A DNA stretch of 64,000 nt, taken from CAVUAF01 sp963739375 (GTDB taxonomy: Bacteria > Acidobacteriota > Terriglobia > Terriglobales > Acidobacteriaceae). The stretch is from positions 1 through 64,000 of the forward strand of contig CAVUAF010000003.1 of NCBI GenBank assembly GCA_963739375.1, in the 5' to 3' direction. Shown here in pieces: positions 53,155 to 61,983 of this stretch (positions are counted from its first letter, which is position 1; the number at the start of each line of letters is the position of its first letter). A model generated the notes under the pieces. It saw only the letters and a program-made list of their open reading frames with translations. It was not told the origin of the DNA and searched no databases. Position numbers and translations under genes: made by a program.

Positions 53155-55196
53155 ATGGCGAAGAAGAAAAAAGCAATTTGGGAATGGAAGATCGTCCGCC
53201 GGGCGATCTGGGACGCGCTCGTGAAGCTGCACCCGCGCAAGATGATGGGCAATCCCGTCATGTTCGTGGTGGAGATCGGGAGCGTGATCACCTCGGTGCT
53301 GCTGGTGCGCGAGGTGATGGGCGGCGGGCCCGGCTTCGGTTTTAACCTCCAGATCACGTTGTGGCTGTGGTTCACGGTCCTGTTCGCGAACTTCGCCGAG
53401 GCGATGGCCGAGGGCCGCGGCAAGGCGCAAGCCGACACGCTGCGCAAGGCCCGCGCCGAAACCATTGCGAACCGCCTGACCGACGATGGCGGGGTCGAAC
53501 ACGTGCCCAGTTCGCAGTTGCGGGCGGGCGATCTGGTGGTGGTGGCCGCCGGCGAGTTCATTCCCTCCGACGGCGAGATTATCGAAGGCGTCGCGTCGGT
53601 GGACGAGTCGGCCATTACCGGCGAATCGGCCCCGGTGATCCGGGAGGCCGGGGGCGACCGTTCGGCGGTGACCGGCGGGACGCGCGTGCTGTCGGACCAA
53701 ATCCGGGTCAAGATAACGCGCAACCCCGGGGAGACCTTTCTCGACCGCATGATCGCGCTGGTGGAAGGCGCCGAGCGCCAGAAAACGCCCAACGAGATTG
53801 CCCTCAACATCCTGCTGGCGGGGCTGACCATCATCTTCCTGCTGGCGGTGGTGACACTGCAGCCGTTCGCCATCTACTCCGGCTCGCCGCAGACGGTGTT
53901 TGTGCTGGTGTCGCTGCTGGTCTGCCTGATTCCGACGACGATCGGCGGTCTGCTCTCGGCCATCGGGATCGCCGGCATGGACCGCCTGATCCAGCACAAC
54001 GTGCTGGCCATGTCGGGACGCGCGGTGGAGGCCGCCGGCGACGTCAACACGCTGCTGCTGGACAAGACCGGCACGATCACCCTCGGCAACCGGCAGGCGT
54101 CGCAGTTCATCCCCGCTCCGGGGGTGACGGAGCAGGAGCTGGCCGACGCAGCGCAGCTCTCGTCGCTGGCCGACGAGACGCCCGAGGGCCGCTCCATCGT
54201 GGTGCTGGCCAAAGAGAAGTATGGGTTGCGCGGGCGCGAGCTGGCTGCGCACGAAGCGAAGTTCGTCCCGTTCACGGCGCAGACGCGGATGTCGGGCGTC
54301 GACCTGAACGGCCTCGAGATCCGCAAGGGCGCGGCGGACGCCATCGAGAACTACGTGCGCCACAACGGCGGCGAACTGCAGCCGGCGCTGCGAGCGGCGG
54401 TGGAGCAGATCGCGCGCGCCGGCGGCACGCCGCTGGTGGTAGCCGAGAAGCACCGCGGCGCGATGGGCGTGATCGAGCTGAAGGACATCGTGAAGGGCGG
54501 CATGCGCGAGCGCTTCGCGACAGTTGCGCGCCATGGGCATCCGCACCGTGATGATCACGGGCGACAACCCGCTGACCGCCGCCGCCATCGCGCGCGAGGC
54601 GGGCGTCGACGACTTCCTGGCGCAGGCCACGCCCAAGGACAAGATGGACCTGATCAAGCGCGAACAAGCGGAGGGCAAACTGGTGGCGATGACCGGCGAC
54701 GGCACCAACGACGCACCCGCCCTCGCCCAAGCCGACGTCGGCGTCGCCATGAACACGGGCACGCAGGCGGCCAAAGAGGCCGGCAACATGGTCGACCTCG
54801 ACTCCAATCCCACCAAGCTGATCGAGGTGGTGGAGATCGGCAAACAGCTCCTCATGACGCGCGGCTCGCTGACCACGTTTTCCATCGCCAACGACGTCGC
54901 CAAGTACTTCGCCATCATCCCCGCGATGTTCGCGGGGACATTCCCGGTGCTGGATGCGCTGAACATCATGCGTCTGAAGACGCCTGAATCGGCGGTGCTC
55001 TCGGCCGTGATCTTCAACGCGCTGATCATCGTCGCGCTGATTCCGCTGGCCCTGCGCGGCGTGAAGTACCGGCCGATGGGCGGCGGCGGCGCTGCTGCGG
55101 CGGAACCTGTTGGTTTACGGCGCGGGCGGCATTATGGTGCCGTTCCTCGGGATCAAGCTGCTCGACATGCTCATCACCCGGATCGGGCTGGCGTAG
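53155..55196 (+). CDS. kdpB: KdpB, K+-transporting P-type ATPase, with two frameshifts
   Basis: The catalytic subunit, about 680 residues when two single-base insertions are corrected. Visible motifs are the actuator ESAITGESAPVIREAG, the phosphorylated aspartate in LLLDKTGTITLGN (about residue 303), IRKGAADAIENYV in the nucleotide-binding domain, MITGDNPLTAAAIA and the hinge MTGDGTNDAPALAQ. An extra A near 54521 shifts the frame between GGMRERFA and QLRAMGIRTV. An extra G in a GGC run near 55083 hides the C-terminal LLVYGAGGIMVPFLGIKLLD. Everything else is fully conserved, so assembly errors are more likely than inactivation. Confidence 0.88.
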
Positions 55197-55204
55197 GAGG
55201 CACA

Positions 55205-55789
55205 ATGAAGAAGAACCTGATCACGTCCGTCCTGATGACCCTCGCGACCACGGTCCTGCTCGGGGTGATTTACCCGCTGGTGGTGACCGGGCTCGCCAAG
55301 GTGATGTTTCCCGACCGCGCGAATGGCCAACTGATCGCGCGGGACGGCAGGATTGTCGGCTCGCGGATCATCGGGCAGCCCTTCAGCGGCCCTGGGTACT
55401 TCCACGGGCGGCCCTCCGCCGCCGGCAACGGCTACGATGCGGCCAACTCTAACGGATCGCAACTGGGTCCGACGAACCAGAAACTGATCGACCGTGTGCA
55501 GCAGGACGTGGCGTCTTTGCAGGCGGAGAACCCCGGCCAGCCCGTGCCTATTGACCTCGTCACCACCTCCGCTTCCGGTCTCGATCCGCACCTCTCCCCG
55601 GCGGCGGCGGACTTCCAGATACCGCGTGTGGCCCGCGAACGCGGAATGAGCCAGGAAGACCTCCGCAATCTGGTCGCCAAGCATACCGAAGGCAGGCAGT
55701 TCGGTTTTCTGGGTGAACCCAGAGTCAACATCCTGGAACTGAACCTCGAATTGGATGCCATCCATCCTTTGGGCAAGCTGAAGAGCTAA
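55205..55789 (+). CDS. kdpC: KdpC, K+ ATPase accessory subunit
   Basis: A 194-residue protein with one N-terminal membrane helix (LITSVLMTLATTVLLGVIYP) and a periplasmic domain carrying the family marks GSRIIGQPFSGPGYFHGRPS, YDAANSNGSQLGPTN, TTSASGLDPHLSP and GRQFGFLGEPRVNILELN. KdpC stabilises KdpA-KdpB and raises ATP affinity. It starts eight bases after kdpB with an AGGAGG ribosome-binding site. It is the last gene before the tRNA-Gln repeat, 104 bases away. Confidence 0.95.
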   Translation: MKKNLITSVLMTLATTVLLGVIYPLVVTGLAKVMFPDRANGQLIARDGRIVGSRIIGQPFSGPGYFHGRPSAAGNGYDAANSNGSQLGPTNQKLIDRVQQDVASLQAENPGQPVPIDLVTTSASGLDPHLSPAAADFQIPRVARERGMSQEDLRNLVAKHTEGRQFGFLGEPRVNILELNLELDAIHPLGKLKS

Positions 55790-55893
55790 CCGGGCCAACC
55801 CACCCAACCACCTGCCAAAATCGGCGGCTGAAATTACTGCTGGTGGGCAGGTCGCTACCGCTGTCCGTCGCGACTGAATCGATTTCGCAGCTC

Positions 55894-55923
55894 TCGGGGT
55901 TCGAATCCCTGGGGGGCAGCCAA
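55894..55923 (+). repeat. Second copy of the tRNA-Gln 3' end (putative attR)
   Basis: Thirty bases identical to 8736-8765: the T-arm, the 3' acceptor strand, CCA and two further A bases. The bases upstream cannot fold as the rest of a tRNA (no TGCCCCC acceptor partner, no anticodon arm), so it is a fragment. It lies in the 239-base gap between kdpC and the convergent TonB receptor gene. Its orientation matches that of the intact tRNA gene. Confidence 0.8.
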
Positions 55924-56028
55924 TTCTCGCCGCCGCTTGGCCGCGCCTTGGTCTCTGCAAACGATGCGGGCCCCACGGACTTATCCGTGGAGCCCTGCGA
56001 CCCGGACTTCCCGCAAAACTGCCGGCAT

Positions 56029-59016
56029 TCAGAAAGAGAACTGGACGCGCAGATCGATGCGGCGGTTAAACGCCGACCCGCCGCCGCCGCCACCACCCCC
56101 CGGTCCGCCGAAGCCGCCCAGGCTCAGGAAGGTGCCGAAGCGCTGCGGCCCGGCGCTGAGGTTGCTGATGGTGGGGTTGCCGAGATTTACGTGGTTGAAC
56201 AGGTTCGAGACCTGGGCGCTGAAGGTGAGGCCGAACTGACGGTTGCCGGCTCCGCCGCGCGGACCACCGCCGAAACCGCCGCCACCTCCGCCGGGCCCAC
56301 GGCCGCCGCCCCCCCCGCCACCGCCGGGACCACGTCCGGCTCCGGCCAACGTTCCTCCAAAGCCGCCACCCCCGGGCCGAGGACCACCTTCCCCACCTTG
56401 GTTACCGCCGCGCCCGGCGGCCACCTCGCGCGCGCGTCCAAAACCGAAGCTCTTGCTGAATCCCAGGTTGACGTTGAACTGCCGCGGTCCGGTGCCGTAG
56501 TTCACCGGGATGGCCGGGTCGCCCGCCGCGGGAGTCTTGAAGTTGGTGTAGGCACAGCACGCCGCGCCGGCGGCGAAGGCGGGCCGGTCATTGAAGACCG
56601 AGTCGCCGTTCAGATCCTGCCCCAACGTGATGTTGTAGGGCCGGCCGGAGGTCATGTTGATGTTGGGATTCAGGCGGAACCCGTAGGGCAGGGAGACGGT
56701 GCCGATGATGGCGGCGCGGTGCCGGATGTCGAATCCGGTCCGGCCGTACTCATTGGCCAGGCTGTACTGGTTGACCGGAAAGCTGCTGGTCCCCGAAGTA
56801 TTGCCGCGGGCGAAGTTCAGCACGTAGTTGCCGAAGAGCGACACCCTGGATCCCAGGCGGAGGTTGCCATTGATCAGCAACTGGTTCTGCTTGAAGATGC
56901 CTTCCGAGAGGTACTCGTACACGTTCCCGATGTTCCCCAGGGGCCGCGTGCCGCTGCTGGGATCGGCCGGGTTATACGTTCCCGGCAGGGGAGCGTTGAT
57001 GTTGGCGGAGTACAACTGGTGGACACCGCGGGAGTTGATGTAGGTGACGGCGACATTCGACGACTTGGTCACCTGCCGCTCCAGCGACACTGCTGCCTGC
57101 GATATGTAGGGAGCCCGCAGCCCGGGGCTCACCCTGTAAGTCGTCGACGTGACCTGGGCGCTCGCCAACTGCGCCACCGGCGGCACGGTGGGGAAGAAAT
57201 CCGGCGCGGGCACGAGGTACTGCTGCTGGTGCAGCCCATCGAGCCGCCTGGCCTGGAGCACCTGGTTTTCGCCAAAGCGGTCGTAGAACAGGCCGTATCC
57301 GGCGCGCAGCACGGTCTTCGGCACATTCTTGCCGCGGCTGATGCCCCACGCCATGCCCAGGCGGGGAGCCACGTCAAAATGATCGGCAATGTTGGTCTGG
57401 CTTTCCAGCCGCATCCCATAGCTCAGCGAAAGCTTGGGCCGCACCAGCCAGTCGTCGTCCAGGTAGAGCCCAACATCCGTCTGCGAGACCGAAGCCGCCG
57501 GCACTCCGGCAACCAGGCTGAATTGGCTCGCGCCCCCGCCCGCTGCCCGAATCTGCGCCGCCGTCCAGCCCTGCGCCTGCCCCTGCCGGGTAATCTGGTA
57601 GGCGGTCAGCGAGTTGAACAAGAACGTGCCGTTGTAGTTCGAAGCCGAGCTGTTCTCCAGCTCCGTGGTACGCAACCGCCCGCCGAACTTCACCGCATGC
57701 CGGCCCCGTTGCCAGAAAACGTAGTTCTGCAACTCGTACCGGTTCTGCGTGTTCGACGACAGGCCGTGGCTGGCGCCGCCGTCGGTGAAGGCCGAGGACA
57801 CCTGGGTGGTGGGTGCGACCACCAGGTTCAGAGGGTTCGCTTTGCTGCCGGTCCGCAGGAACTGGAAGCGCAGGTCGTTCACCAGGTGGGCCGTGAACGT
57901 GTTCGAGTCGCTGATCTGGACTTGCTGTTCGTAGTTTTCGCTGTTGTAGGCCTGCGACGGCAGCACGAACTGCGAAACGCCCTCGTTCTCGCTGTGGCCG
58001 GTCTCGTACTGGTAGCGGGTGCTCAAAGAGTTGTTTTTGCTGACCTGGAAATCGATGCGCGGCGAGAACTCGGTGCGTATTTGCGGATGCAGCACCGCCA
58101 ACTGCTGCGCCACCGGATTGAGATTCGCATCCAGCACCTGCGCGTTGACGATGGAATCGTCGTTGATGTTGCGCCGCTCCATGTTGAAGAAGAAGGAGGC
58201 GCGCTTGCCCAGCGGCCCGCCGAAATTTCCGCTGTACATTTCGCGCGAATAGCTGGGCAGGTTCGCCGGCGCGAAGGGGCTTTTCGCGTTCAGCACCGAG
58301 TTGTTCGCGTTCAGGTTGAAGCCGCCGTGAAACTTGTCGCTGCCCGCGCGGGTGAAGATCTCGATCCGCCCAAAGCCGATGCGGTCGTTCTGCGCCGAGA
58401 AGGGGTTCATGTTGACGCGGATCTCGCGGATCGACGACTTCGGCGGCAGCGTCCCGTTGGCGAAACCGTCGATGTAGATCTGCCCCCCGTTCGGCCCCGC
58501 CGCCGGTCCGGCCAGCGCTTCCAGGTCGGCCTGCAGTTGGTCGGGGTCGTCGGAGAGCGCTTCCAGGTCCTTGCCTTTGAGCACGATGGCGCTGACGTTG
58601 TTGTCGGGGCTGACGCCAACCTGCGTCGCCTGCTCCTGCACCTCGACCTGCTGCTTCTCCACCGCGATGGCCAGCTCGATGTCGAGCTTTTCCACCTGGC
58701 CCGCGGCCAGGTTGAGATACTCGGCCTTGAACTCCGCAAAGCCCTTGGCCAGGGCACTCAGCGTGTACGTCCCCGGCGCCAGGCCTTTGATCTCGTAGTT
58801 TCCCTGGCGATTGCTCACGATGGTGGTTTTCTGGCCGCTGGCGGAAGTGGCCGTGACCGTGGCCCCGGGCACCACGGCGCCAGAGGGATCGGTGACCAGC
58901 CCGCGCAGCGTTGCGGGCGCAGCTTGCGCCGCCAAAGGCCCGGCCGAAAGCAGTAGGAAGAAGAAGAAAAGCACAGCCAAGACGAGGCTGCGTACCGCGG
59001 TGCGACCAAGATACAT
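56029..59016 (-). CDS. TonB-dependent receptor with glycine-rich tracts
   Basis: A 995-residue outer-membrane protein with a signal peptide (LVLAVLFFFFLLLSAGPLAA) and a CarboxypepD_reg-like domain (LRGLVTDPSGAVVPGATVTA, LAPGTYTLSALAKGFAEF). The plug has NVSAIVLKGKDLEALSDDP and INGNLRLGSR lies in the barrel; the end is RRIDLRVQFSF. Near the C-terminus, at about 56230-56420, a roughly 60-residue stretch is almost all Gly, Pro and Arg, with a second short poly-Gly tract before the last strand. Such tracts probably form a flexible surface loop. Start chosen at MYLGRTAVRS. It follows the DUF5666 gene by 29 bases. Confidence 0.88.
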   Translation of the reverse strand: MYLGRTAVRSLVLAVLFFFFLLLSAGPLAAQAAPATLRGLVTDPSGAVVPGATVTATSASGQKTTIVSNRQGNYEIKGLAPGTYTLSALAKGFAEFKAEYLNLAAGQVEKLDIELAIAVEKQQVEVQEQATQVGVSPDNNVSAIVLKGKDLEALSDDPDQLQADLEALAGPAAGPNGGQIYIDGFANGTLPPKSSIREIRVNMNPFSAQNDRIGFGRIEIFTRAGSDKFHGGFNLNANNSVLNAKSPFAPANLPSYSREMYSGNFGGPLGKRASFFFNMERRNINDDSIVNAQVLDANLNPVAQQLAVLHPQIRTEFSPRIDFQVSKNNSLSTRYQYETGHSENEGVSQFVLPSQAYNSENYEQQVQISDSNTFTAHLVNDLRFQFLRTGSKANPLNLVVAPTTQVSSAFTDGGASHGLSSNTQNRYELQNYVFWQRGRHAVKFGGRLRTTELENSSASNYNGTFLFNSLTAYQITRQGQAQGWTAAQIRAAGGGASQFSLVAGVPAASVSQTDVGLYLDDDWLVRPKLSLSYGMRLESQTNIADHFDVAPRLGMAWGISRGKNVPKTVLRAGYGLFYDRFGENQVLQARRLDGLHQQQYLVPAPDFFPTVPPVAQLASAQVTSTTYRVSPGLRAPYISQAAVSLERQVTKSSNVAVTYINSRGVHQLYSANINAPLPGTYNPADPSSGTRPLGNIGNVYEYLSEGIFKQNQLLINGNLRLGSRVSLFGNYVLNFARGNTSGTSSFPVNQYSLANEYGRTGFDIRHRAAIIGTVSLPYGFRLNPNINMTSGRPYNITLGQDLNGDSVFNDRPAFAAGAACCAYTNFKTPAAGDPAIPVNYGTGPRQFNVNLGFSKSFGFGRAREVAAGRGGNQGGEGGPRPGGGGFGGTLAGAGRGPGGGGGGGGRGPGGGGGGFGGGPRGGAGNRQFGLTFSAQVSNLFNHVNLGNPTISNLSAGPQRFGTFLSLGGFGGPGGGGGGGGSAFNRRIDLRVQFSF

Positions 59017-59045
59017 CTGTCTCTCCTGAAGTTCTGCGAGCAGCG

Positions 59046-60242
59046 CTACGGCTCGGATTCTCCGCCTGCGCCTAGGTTCCAAGGCGACAGCAGGGTTGCC
59101 ACCTGGCGGTTTGGCGCCGTCAGGATGGCGTCCACACCGCTGAGCAGGGTAATGACTGTCATATTAGACGTAGCCGAGCCCGGAGTGGTTACCATCATCA
59201 CGGCATCGCCCTTCTGCAAATCCGCGATGGTGGCCGCGGGAACCCGGGACAGCATCTGCTGCAAATCGCCACCCCCACGCCCCCCGCGTGGGCCGGGGCC
59301 GGCTCCGGCCGGGGATGCAGGCTGGCCTTCCGGCGGGCGCCGCGGTGCCGCAACCACCTCGGATTCTGCAGCCGGACCGCGTAGCCGGAAGGCGATGACC
59401 TGTGCAGTCGGGGCGGGCAGTTTGCGCATTTGCGAGTCGCTCGTGATCTTGACCACCACCGGTTTCTTCGTTGCCAGGTCGGTCAGGCTGATCGTGCCCT
59501 GCGCAACATCCACCGCGCTGATCACCCCCGAGATGTTGCGAAACGAGCCGGAAACGACCTCTTCCGCCGCCAGTTCGCCACCCTCGGCGTTGCGCTCGCC
59601 GCGGGCCCGCAGCTGGTCGCCGGGCTTGATCTGGTCGAGTGTCCCGCGCGTGGCATCGTCAAACTTCACCGAATCGGGCGCGTAGCGCCGGATGATCGTC
59701 TCCTTCGCCACCCGCACCGTTACGCTCCTGTTTCCACCCAGCCCCGAGGTGGTCAGGGTAATGCTGCCGGCAGCGGCATCCACGGTGCCGACCAGCCCGC
59801 CGACACCGCGCTTCTGCCAGTCCTCCATCTCCCGCTGCTGTTTTTGCTTGATGTCGGCCTGCTTCATCACCACCAGGGAAGTGGCCGCGATCGATTTCCC
59901 GTCTGCCGCGGCATTGCCGCGCACAAGCACGCGGTCGCCGACCTGTACCTGCGGCAGCGCTATCAGGGTCGAGCCCGTCAGGTCGCGTTGTCCGGGCGCG
60001 GTTTGCACCATGCGGGTCGTACCCAGTATCTGGACCGTAATCTCGGAACCGGCATCCGTAGCCAGCGTGATCGCGCTGCTGCCCACCGCTTTCACGGTTC
60101 CCACGGCCCGGCCGGCGCCGGATGCGGGCTGCCCCTCCTGCCGCGCCTCGCCGGCGCACGCTCCGCCCAGCAGGGCCAGCGCCAGCAGACCGGTGGCGCT
60201 TGACCGCGCCAACCTCCGCACCATTTTCCCTGGGGGCATCAT
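59046..60242 (-). CDS. DUF5666-type repeat lipoprotein
   Basis: A 398-residue protein. After MMPPGKMVRRLARSS comes a hydrophobic stretch ending ALLGGACAGE, which resembles a lipobox with its cysteine. Several copies of a small beta-barrel unit follow, each with the pattern GTVKAVGSSAITLATDAGSE, GLVGTVDAAAGSITLTTSGL or GVISAVDVAQGTISLTDLAT, as in DUF5666 proteins. The linker near residue 330 is Gly/Pro/Arg-rich, like that in the receptor next to it. The function of the family is unknown; an envelope or surface role is likely. AGGAGA precedes the ATG pair. Confidence 0.75.
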   Translation of the reverse strand: MMPPGKMVRRLARSSATGLLALALLGGACAGEARQEGQPASGAGRAVGTVKAVGSSAITLATDAGSEITVQILGTTRMVQTAPGQRDLTGSTLIALPQVQVGDRVLVRGNAAADGKSIAATSLVVMKQADIKQKQQREMEDWQKRGVGGLVGTVDAAAGSITLTTSGLGGNRSVTVRVAKETIIRRYAPDSVKFDDATRGTLDQIKPGDQLRARGERNAEGGELAAEEVVSGSFRNISGVISAVDVAQGTISLTDLATKKPVVVKITSDSQMRKLPAPTAQVIAFRLRGPAAESEVVAAPRRPPEGQPASPAGAGPGPRGGRGGGDLQQMLSRVPAATIADLQKGDAVMMVTTPGSATSNMTVITLLSGVDAILTAPNRQVATLLSPWNLGAGGESEP

Positions 60243-60627
60243 GCAGTCTCCTGGATTGTGAGCAACTTCAAACCGCCCTGGCGCACACCACCGGCCCACA
60301 ACATCTTCCGTGCTCAACGAGAGAAGGCGAGCGCAGGAACCGGCTGGGGACTCCCAGGCGTTCGGCGGGTGGGTCAGCGCCACTGTTTAAACTTTACCGC
60401 AAGTTGGGGCGGCCGTAACAGCCACCAACGTGCCAGAAGGGCTCGCCGGCGCCACGACCGAGGTCAGGCGCAGAATCATCCTCCGACTTTAACCCGGCTT
60501 CTGCGGCCAAGTTGCGTCCGCCGGACAAGAAACCCGCGCTCGGAAAGGGGCGCGATCCCGGAAGGACCGGGGCTGCAGCTTGCGAGGCTTCGGCCCGTTG
60601 GCGCCGGCGGAGCGTCCGCGCGGCTCC
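60243..60627. other. Intergenic region, no gene seen
   Basis: About 385 bases between two minus-strand genes. Frames here are short and rich in Arg and Pro, as expected of non-coding high-GC DNA. An AT-richer spot with the palindrome GTTTAAAC near 60385 is a possible promoter area for the DUF5666-TonB receptor pair, but no consensus can be fitted with confidence. Confidence 0.5.
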
Positions 60628-61974
60628 TTATTCTGTGGCGCCCGGCGCTTTTGCCGTCGCAGTACGCGCCAGGCACGCGCGCACACGGGCCGTGAGCTGC
60701 GGAACGGTGAAGGGTTTGGCGAGGAAGTCGGTGGCGCCGGCGGCGAATCCCGCCTGGGTGCTCTCCTCATCCCCGAATGCGGTCAGGATGATGACCGGCA
60801 GGTTGCGCGTCGCTTCCGTGCTGCGGAGCTGGCGGAGGACGCCGAAGCCGTCCAGGTTGGGCATGTTGAGGTCGAGCAGCACGAGAGCCGGCTGCACGCA
60901 TTTGATCATGTGCAGGCCGTCGGCTCCGTCCACGGCCTCCCACAGCGCATAGCCTTCGCGCGTCAACGTCGACGCCACGAACAGCCGCAGGTTGGGATCA
61001 TCATCCACCACCAGCGCGCGCACCTGGTCGGGTGCGGTGAAACGAGTGGTGGCGACCGCGACGGTGCGTGAGTACTCACTCTCCGGCCCGGCCACTTCCA
61101 TCGCGCACCCTTCAAACGCGCAAAAGACGTGCATCAGGAAATTGCGCTGGCGCGCCAGCTCCCGGGCGCGGGCCTGGATCTGCTCCAGCGCGGCATCGTC
61201 ATGCAACGGGTCGTGGTGGGTGAGGGCGAGCTGGCGGACGTCGGCCAACGCGGCCAGTTCCACGGCGTACTCAAACGTGCTATGCCCCCAGTTCTTTTTT
61301 GCGGGGTACTCCTCGGGCGTGTACTGGGCATCGTGGATGAGCAGGTCGGCATGCTTCATGAACTCGGCGTGGCGCTGGTCGCCTTTGTGGAGGATGGCGT
61401 CGGCCTGGCCGGCTTGCGCCGCGTCGCGCCACAGGCTGGCGCCAAAAGGCTCGTGGTCGCACAGGTAGACCACCACCGCGCCGTCGGCCTCAATGCGATA
61501 GCCGAGGCACGTCGCCGGATGGTTGAGGAATTGCGTGATCACGCGCACGCCGTCGAAGTCATAGGTGCCTTCGCTCAGGTCGCGATACTGGATGCTGGCC
61601 GGCAGCTGGTCGAGCTCCACGGGAAAGTAGGTGAACTCCATCTGGCCGGCGAGCGTGTCCGCCAGGCTGCGCCCGACGCCCGCCGGCGCGCAGATGGTGA
61701 GCTCGCTCCCGGGCACAAACAGCGGCACAAAGAACGGAAATCCCTGGATGTGGTCCCAGTGCGTGTGGCCGAGAAGAATGGTGGCCCGAATCGGCTTGGG
61801 CGCCGTTGCCATCAGTTCGAGGCCCAGCGGCCGCGCGCCGGTGCCGCTGTCGAAGATGAAACGCTGGCCGGCCCTGGTCAGCACCTCGACGCAGGAGGTG
61901 TTGCCGCCGAAGCGCAGGGTGGTGGGGCCGGGTGTGGCAATGGAGCCTCGCGTACCCCAAAAACGGACTCGCAT
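60628..61974 (-). CDS. MBL-fold hydrolase fused to a receiver domain
   Basis: A 448-residue protein in two parts. Residues 1-290 are a metallo-beta-lactamase fold of the PqsE/RNase-Z-like kind: WGTRGSIATPGP at the start, the metal motif LLGHTHWDHIQGFPFF, VVVYLCDHEPFG and HDAQYTPEEYP with further ligands. Residues 320-440 are a CheY-like receiver: ALVVDDDPNLRLF, the phospho-acceptor aspartate in LVLLDLNMPNLDG, and DFLAKPFTVPQLTARVR. The receiver presumably controls the hydrolase, or the reverse. The hybrid histidine kinase gene lies 9 bases upstream, so it is the likely partner. The substrate is unknown. Confidence 0.85.
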   Translation of the reverse strand: MRVRFWGTRGSIATPGPTTLRFGGNTSCVEVLTRAGQRFIFDSGTGARPLGLELMATAPKPIRATILLGHTHWDHIQGFPFFVPLFVPGSELTICAPAGVGRSLADTLAGQMEFTYFPVELDQLPASIQYRDLSEGTYDFDGVRVITQFLNHPATCLGYRIEADGAVVVYLCDHEPFGASLWRDAAQAGQADAILHKGDQRHAEFMKHADLLIHDAQYTPEEYPAKKNWGHSTFEYAVELAALADVRQLALTHHDPLHDDAALEQIQARARELARQRNFLMHVFCAFEGCAMEVAGPESEYSRTVAVATTRFTAPDQVRALVVDDDPNLRLFVASTLTREGYALWEAVDGADGLHMIKCVQPALVLLDLNMPNLDGFGVLRQLRSTEATRNLPVIILTAFGDEESTQAGFAAGATDFLAKPFTVPQLTARVRACLARTATAKAPGATE

Positions 61975-61983
61975 CGGTTCTCC

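Noticed and set aside
54515..54530. A split kdpB as two functional genes
   Set aside because: The break falls inside the nucleotide-binding domain between two contiguous conserved segments, and no ribosome-binding site precedes the second frame; a one-base insertion explains it.
51272..55029. Long open frames on the minus strand opposite kdpA and kdpB
   Set aside because: They are shadows of strongly conserved genes; their translations are rich in His, Arg and Gln and match no family. High GC keeps antisense frames open.
55843..58956. A plus-strand frame of over 1000 codons opposite the second TonB receptor
   Set aside because: It is antisense to a well-defined receptor with plug and barrel motifs, has low-complexity Arg/Val/Ala-rich sequence and no recognisable domain.
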